In this document: positions 6,074 to 8,726 of the stretch, piece after piece
Layout of the letters: each line of letters begins with the position of its first letter
Numbering within the stretch: position 1 is the first letter of the stretch
Source of the DNA: JBBQXV01 sp043785585
GTDB lineage: Bacteria > Myxococcota_A > Polyangia > Polyangiales > Polyangiaceae
Assembly (NCBI GenBank): GCA_043785585.1
Contig: JAYVXB010000045.1
Location: 1 to 8,726, forward strand
Length of the DNA: 8,726 nucleotides
Reading direction: 5' to 3'
Notes under the pieces: generated by a model
The model's input: the letters and a program-made list of their open reading frames with translations, nothing else
The model's database searches: none
What the model was told of the DNA's origin: nothing
Program-made: the position numbers and the translations under genes

Positions 6074-7420
6074 CTAGCGCGGCGGCATCGGCGGCGTGTT
6101 GTCGGTCTGGATGCACGACGACAGATCGAACAGCATGAACTCGAGCGCCTTCTCTTGCGGCGACAAATCCTTCGTCGTGCACCCGCCCGGAAAATCGGGA
6201 GGGCTGCCGGCGACGTCGCCCGATGCGACGTGCAAATCGTTGAACACGATCCGTCCGCACTTCTGATCGGCCGGAACCGAGATCGGCGTGTTGAACGAGA
6301 AGTACTGCACCGACGTCGGGGTATCGTCGAAGATCCATCGCTGCGACGTCATCGCCGTCACGGCCGAGACGTCGTTGCGCGCCTCGTTGATCGGCAGCTT
6401 GCCCATCGTCGTCGACGCGCCGACGTTGACGAGCCACTCGGCGAGCGCCATCCCCTTCGGGAACGACGTGTCGACCGTCGCGGTGATCATCGTCGGGATC
6501 GTCGAGTCGGGCGCGAACGTCGCGACCGTCGGGAACGGCGCAGGCCCGTGGTTCAGCCAGTAGTAGTGGTAGTGCGACATCAAGACGCGGCCGCCCATGT
6601 TCGCGTACGCGGCCATCGTGTCGAGCGCGGATTGCGGCTTGTTCTCCGCGTGCTCGCCGCCTTCGCAACCGAGCAGCACGACGTCGTTCTGCGCCATGTC
6701 CTGCACGCTGCGATAGAGCTGGCTCGCGTCCTTCGAGTTGCCGACCGCCGAGCCGCCGTAGCCGAGGAACATGTGCACGCGCCCGTTGCCCGGCGGACCG
6801 GTGAACTCCGAGTCGTCGATGCCGATCTTGCGGAGCAAGCACTCGAGCGGATCGAGCTTGCCGGTGACCATCGCGATCTGCGGAATGTCGCCTTCGCCTT
6901 TGTTGCGCGGCAGGCGCGACTTGTCCGCGTCGACGTTGTTGTCGGTGCATTGCGCGACGTCGACGACCACTTGCCTTCGCCACTTTCCGATCTGGATGAC
7001 GAGCGGGATGTTCTTCCCCGACGGCACGTCCTTGAGCGTGAAGTGCCCTTTCGTGTCGGTGAGCGCGGTCGTGATCGGCGATCCGGTCAAGGTGCCGCCG
7101 CACTTGTCGCAGCTCACGCCCTGATCGAACGGCTTCGGTTTCTCGTTCGGGACGTAGACGATCACGTTGTAGAGCGGCGTCTTTCCCGCCGGATCGAAGA
7201 CGGTGCCGCTGAGGGTCGTCTTCGTCCCGCCGGCGCACGCCGCGACCGAGCAGCGGATGCCCGTGCAGCCGTCGCCGAAGCCGATGCCGCCGTCGTCGGA
7301 GCCGCCATCGCCGTTCGCGACGCCGTTGTTGTCGGTCCCACCGCAGCCCTGCGCCGCCATCACGACGAGCGCGGCAGTTGCGATGAGCGAGCCGCTCAAC
7401 GCGATAGTTCGAAGCTTCAT
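6074..7420 (-). CDS. Cys-rich lipoprotein with carboxypeptidase-regulatory-like and ThuA-like regions
   Basis: The 448-residue product starts at ATG 7420, preceded by GGAGG and a 5-nt spacer. Its lipoprotein signal has Lys2/Arg4, a hydrophobic core to about 22, and A-A-Q-G-C with Cys26 (an imperfect lipobox with Gln). A Gly/Asp/Asn linker (27-50) follows. Residues about 68-155 resemble a carboxypeptidase regulatory-like (Ig-fold) domain: L-S-G-T-V-F-D-P-A-G-K-T-P-L-Y-N-V-x-V-Y-V, then T-D-T-K-G-H-F-T-L-K-D-V-P-S-G. Residues about 212-436 resemble a ThuA/class I glutamine-amidotransferase-like fold: V-V-L-L-G-C-E-G-G-E-H (247-257, Cys252 at an elbow-like turn), G-G-R-V-L-M-S-H-Y-H-Y (276-286), C-G-R-I-V-F-N-D-L-H-V (388-398). 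Twelve cysteines include C-D-K-C at 104-107. Probably attached to the envelope, outside the cytoplasm. The role, enzymatic or sugar-binding or sensory, is unknown. It is first in a likely unit with the ECF sigma gene. Confidence 0.85.
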   Translation of the reverse strand: MKLRTIALSGSLIATAALVVMAAQGCGGTDNNGVANGDGGSDDGGIGFGDGCTGIRCSVAACAGGTKTTLSGTVFDPAGKTPLYNVIVYVPNEKPKPFDQGVSCDKCGGTLTGSPITTALTDTKGHFTLKDVPSGKNIPLVIQIGKWRRQVVVDVAQCTDNNVDADKSRLPRNKGEGDIPQIAMVTGKLDPLECLLRKIGIDDSEFTGPPGNGRVHMFLGYGGSAVGNSKDASQLYRSVQDMAQNDVVLLGCEGGEHAENKPQSALDTMAAYANMGGRVLMSHYHYYWLNHGPAPFPTVATFAPDSTIPTMITATVDTSFPKGMALAEWLVNVGASTTMGKLPINEARNDVSAVTAMTSQRWIFDDTPTSVQYFSFNTPISVPADQKCGRIVFNDLHVASGDVAGSPPDFPGGCTTKDLSPQEKALEFMLFDLSSCIQTDNTPPMPPR

Positions 7421-7495
7421 GGCGACCTCCGAGTCACGCGACATCGTATGGCACGGAGCCGCATCAGTCGCCAAGATCCCCAGAAGTCCTCTCCC

Positions 7496-7525
7496 TCCGC
7501 AAAAAAACACTGCGGACAGATCCGC
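7496..7525. other. Overlapping inverted repeats with an A/T run in the divergent intergenic region
   Basis: TCCGCA (7496-7501) can pair with TGCGGA (7511-7516), and GCGGA (7512-7516) can instead pair with TCCGC (7521-7525), so the two stems are mutually exclusive. Seven A residues lie at 7501-7507. Read on the minus strand, the stem GCGGA-TCTG-TCCGC is followed by AGTG and then seven T, resembling an intrinsic terminator with a gap. It lies 76-105 bases upstream of the Cys-rich lipoprotein start. It could be a leader attenuator, an operator, or chance. Confidence 0.35.
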
Positions 7526-7587
7526 TTCGTCACTGGCGCGTGAAGGTCAGCGTGATCGCCCTGCCGGTAGACGCATCGACAGATCGC

Positions 7588-7593
7588 TATACT
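7588..7593 (+). promoter_or_regulatory. Possible -10 element (TATACT) for the HIT gene
   Basis: TATACT matches the sigma-70 -10 consensus at 5 of 6 positions and ends 8 bases before the HIT start codon at 7602. No good TTGACA-like -35 lies 16-18 bp upstream. If used, transcription would begin at about 7600-7602, giving an essentially leaderless mRNA, consistent with the lack of a clear Shine-Dalgarno site. Confidence 0.35.
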
Positions 7594-7601
7594 CGTCGAG
7601 C

Positions 7602-8075
7602 ATGTCTTCCCATCCGTCGTTCGCTGCGTCGTGCGGTGTCTGCCAATCGCTCTCCGGTCCGTCCCCTTCCCGGCCCATCTTCGAGAACGAGCTCTGGCAC
7701 GTTCGGCACTCCGATGCGCCCTACGGCGTCGCCGGCTGGATGATGCTCATCTCGCGCCGCCACGTCGCAGGTCCGGCGCACTTCGACGATCAAGAAGCGT
7801 CGTCGTTCGGTTGGTCGCTCCGTCACTTTTCGCGCGTGCTCGAGCAGGTCACCGGCGCGCTCCGCATCTACGTCGCGGCGATGGGCGAGAGCCATCCGCA
7901 CTTCCACGCGCACCTCGTCCCGCGCTACGCGACGATGGCGAAGGACGCGAAGGCGTGGGGCGTCTTCGATCTCCAGCGCGCGGCCGCAGCGGGCGAGATC
8001 ACCGTCGACGCCGCCGAGGTCGCGCGGATCTCCGAAGCGTACCGGCGCGCACTCGCGGAGGCGCCCCTCACGTGA
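7602..8075 (+). CDS. HIT-domain (histidine triad) nucleotide hydrolase-like protein
   Basis: The 157-residue product carries the histidine triad motif H-P-H-F-H-A-H-L-V-P-R at 98-108. The triad is His100-Phe-His102-Ala-His104, with His102 the expected nucleophile. The family hydrolyses or transfers nucleotidyl groups on phosphoramidates, dinucleoside polyphosphates or sugar nucleotides; the substrate here is unknown. C-G-V-C at 11-14 resembles the N-terminal metal-binding Cys pair of many HIT proteins. W-M-M-L-I-S-R-R-H-V (46-55) is the usual strand before the hydrolase helix. The start at ATG 7602 is chosen because the open frame upstream (to 7203) has no other plausible initiation codon near the domain and overlaps the lipoprotein gene and the intergenic region. 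The stop overlaps the start of the PFKFB-like gene (GTGA, 8072-8075), indicating a two-gene operon. Probably cytoplasmic. Confidence 0.9.
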   Translation: MSSHPSFAASCGVCQSLSGPSPSRPIFENELWHVRHSDAPYGVAGWMMLISRRHVAGPAHFDDQEASSFGWSLRHFSRVLEQVTGALRIYVAAMGESHPHFHAHLVPRYATMAKDAKAWGVFDLQRAAAAGEITVDAAEVARISEAYRRALAEAPLT

Positions 8076-8726
8076 ACAGCATCGTCCCCAGTATGCCGCC
8101 GAAGCCGAGCGGCAAGCTCGCCTTCGTGATGGTCGGCCTCCCCGCGCGCGGCAAGACGTTCATCGCGCGCAAGGTCGCGCGCTACTTGTCGTGGCTCGGC
8201 CACAAGACGCGCGTCTTCAACGTCGGCGCGTACCGACGCGAGCGCCTGGGCAGTCACCAGCACCACTCGTTCTTCGATCACGAGAACGCCGCGGGCAACA
8301 GCGCGCGCCTCGACATGGCGAACGTCGCGCTCGACGATCTGCTCGAGTGGGTGCACGGCGGCGGCGAAATCGGCATCTACGACGCGACCGACAGCACGCG
8401 CGAGCGGCGTCGCATGGTCCGCGATCGCTGCGAGGCCGCGGGCCTCCAGGTCGTCTTCCTCGAGTCGATCTGCAACGATCCGGCGATCATCGAGGCCAAC
8501 ATCCGCGCGACGAAATCGCGCTCGCCCGACTACGCCGGCATCGCCGAGGACGAAGCGGTCGCCGACTTTCGGATGCGCATCGCGCACTACGAGCGCGCGT
8601 ACCATACCGTCGGCGAAGACGAAGGCAGCTTCATCAAGATCATCGACGTCGCGAAGACCGTCGTCGCGCATCGCATCGAAGGCTACGTCCCCGCGCGCCT
8701 CGTCTTCTTCCTCATCAATCTCCACA
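8072..8726 (+). CDS. 6-phosphofructo-2-kinase/fructose-2,6-bisphosphatase-family protein (3' end outside window)
   Basis: 218 residues are visible and match the 6PF2K kinase domain of the PFKFB family, which makes fructose 2,6-bisphosphate from fructose 6-phosphate and ATP. Landmarks from the GTG are Walker A G-L-P-A-R-G-K-T (22-29, identical to my recollection of animal enzymes), T-R-V-F-N-V-G-x-Y-R-R (46-56), and the Walker B-like Y-D-A-T-D-S-T-R-E-R-R (103-113, Asp104). Then come F-L-E-S-I-C-N-D-P (129-137), K-x-x-S-P-D-Y (148-154), D-F-R-M-R-I-x-x-Y-E, I-K-I-I-D-V and the end block L-V-F-F-L-I-N-L-H. In bifunctional enzymes the phosphatase domain with an R-H-G-E motif starts just after this block, beyond the window edge. 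GTG 8072 is chosen because GGAGG lies 10 nt upstream and it overlaps the HIT stop. ATG 8093 is an alternative seven codons in. No signal peptide. A kinase-only protein cannot be excluded. Confidence 0.92.
   Translation, partial: MNSIVPSMPPKPSGKLAFVMVGLPARGKTFIARKVARYLSWLGHKTRVFNVGAYRRERLGSHQHHSFFDHENAAGNSARLDMANVALDDLLEWVHGGGEIGIYDATDSTRERRRMVRDRCEAAGLQVVFLESICNDPAIIEANIRATKSRSPDYAGIAEDEAVADFRMRIAHYERAYHTVGEDEGSFIKIIDVAKTVVAHRIEGYVPARLVFFLINLH

Noticed and set aside
7441..7480. Possible minus-strand promoter (TACGAT with TTGGCG upstream) for the Cys-rich lipoprotein
   Set aside because: The -10 matches only 4 of 6 positions and the spacer would be 20 bp. Too weak to annotate.
7421..7510. Thirty extra N-terminal residues for the Cys-rich lipoprotein
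   Set aside because: They would bury the signal peptide. GGAGG and the Lys/Arg n-region support the ATG at 7420.
5780..7543. Long plus-strand open frame (587 codons) opposite the sigma and lipoprotein genes
   Set aside because: Repetitive Arg/Val/Asp composition, and it covers real genes and the intergenic region without any recognisable motif.
7203..7601. Upstream extension of the HIT frame
   Set aside because: It overlaps the lipoprotein gene and intergenic DNA, its sequence is unlike HIT proteins, and the domain fits the start at 7602.
7925..8725. Minus-strand open frame (266 codons) opposite HIT and PFKFB
   Set aside because: Acidic low-complexity shadow of two genes with diagnostic motifs on the plus strand.

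Overview
The window looks like chromosomal DNA from a high-GC bacterium, most likely a Myxococcota/Polyangia-type organism. This rests on the strong G/C third-position bias, two secreted lipoproteins of a style common in that group (Cys-Gly-Gly after the lipobox, low-complexity Gly/Asp linker, scattered cysteines), an ECF sigma factor followed by a tiny one-helix membrane protein, and a eukaryote-like 6-phosphofructo-2-kinase. The taxonomic call is inference. I see no mobile element, tRNA, rRNA or CRISPR array. Coding density is very high: the largest gaps are 181 bp (7421-7601) and 174 bp (3964-4137).

Minus strand, in order of transcription. (1) A large Cys-rich lipoprotein with a carboxypeptidase-regulatory-like domain and a ThuA/glutamine-amidotransferase-like region (7420-6074). 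(2) 30 bp later, an ECF sigma factor (6043-5444). (3) An 88-residue single-pass membrane protein overlapping the sigma gene by 4 bp (5447-5181), a candidate minimal anti-sigma factor. (4) A MoxR-family AAA+ ATPase (5124-4138) without its usual DUF58/VWA partners in view. (5) After a structured 174-bp gap, a two-domain protein with an N-terminal GT4 glycosyltransferase and a C-terminal (alpha/alpha)6-type region (3963-1663). (6) A GH130-family mannoside-phosphorylase-like enzyme overlapping it by 4 bp (1666-713). (7) A small lipoprotein (670-23).

Plus strand. A divergent 181-bp region separates the Cys-rich lipoprotein from a HIT-domain hydrolase (7602-8075). This overlaps by 4 bp (GTGA) a gene for a 6-phosphofructo-2-kinase/fructose-2,6-bisphosphatase-family protein (8072 to beyond the window end). 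All of the kinase domain is present; any phosphatase domain would lie outside.

Three functional units can be proposed. One is a cytoplasmic make-and-break pair for a (probably mannose-based) oligosaccharide, from the GT4 fusion plus GH130. The second is an envelope-signalling unit of lipoprotein, sigma factor and membrane protein. The third is a HIT hydrolase coupled to a PFKFB-type enzyme, which if active would make fructose 2,6-bisphosphate, a regulator classically regarded as eukaryotic. All three gene pairs with 4-bp overlaps (1663-1666, 5444-5447, 8072-8075) probably use translational coupling.
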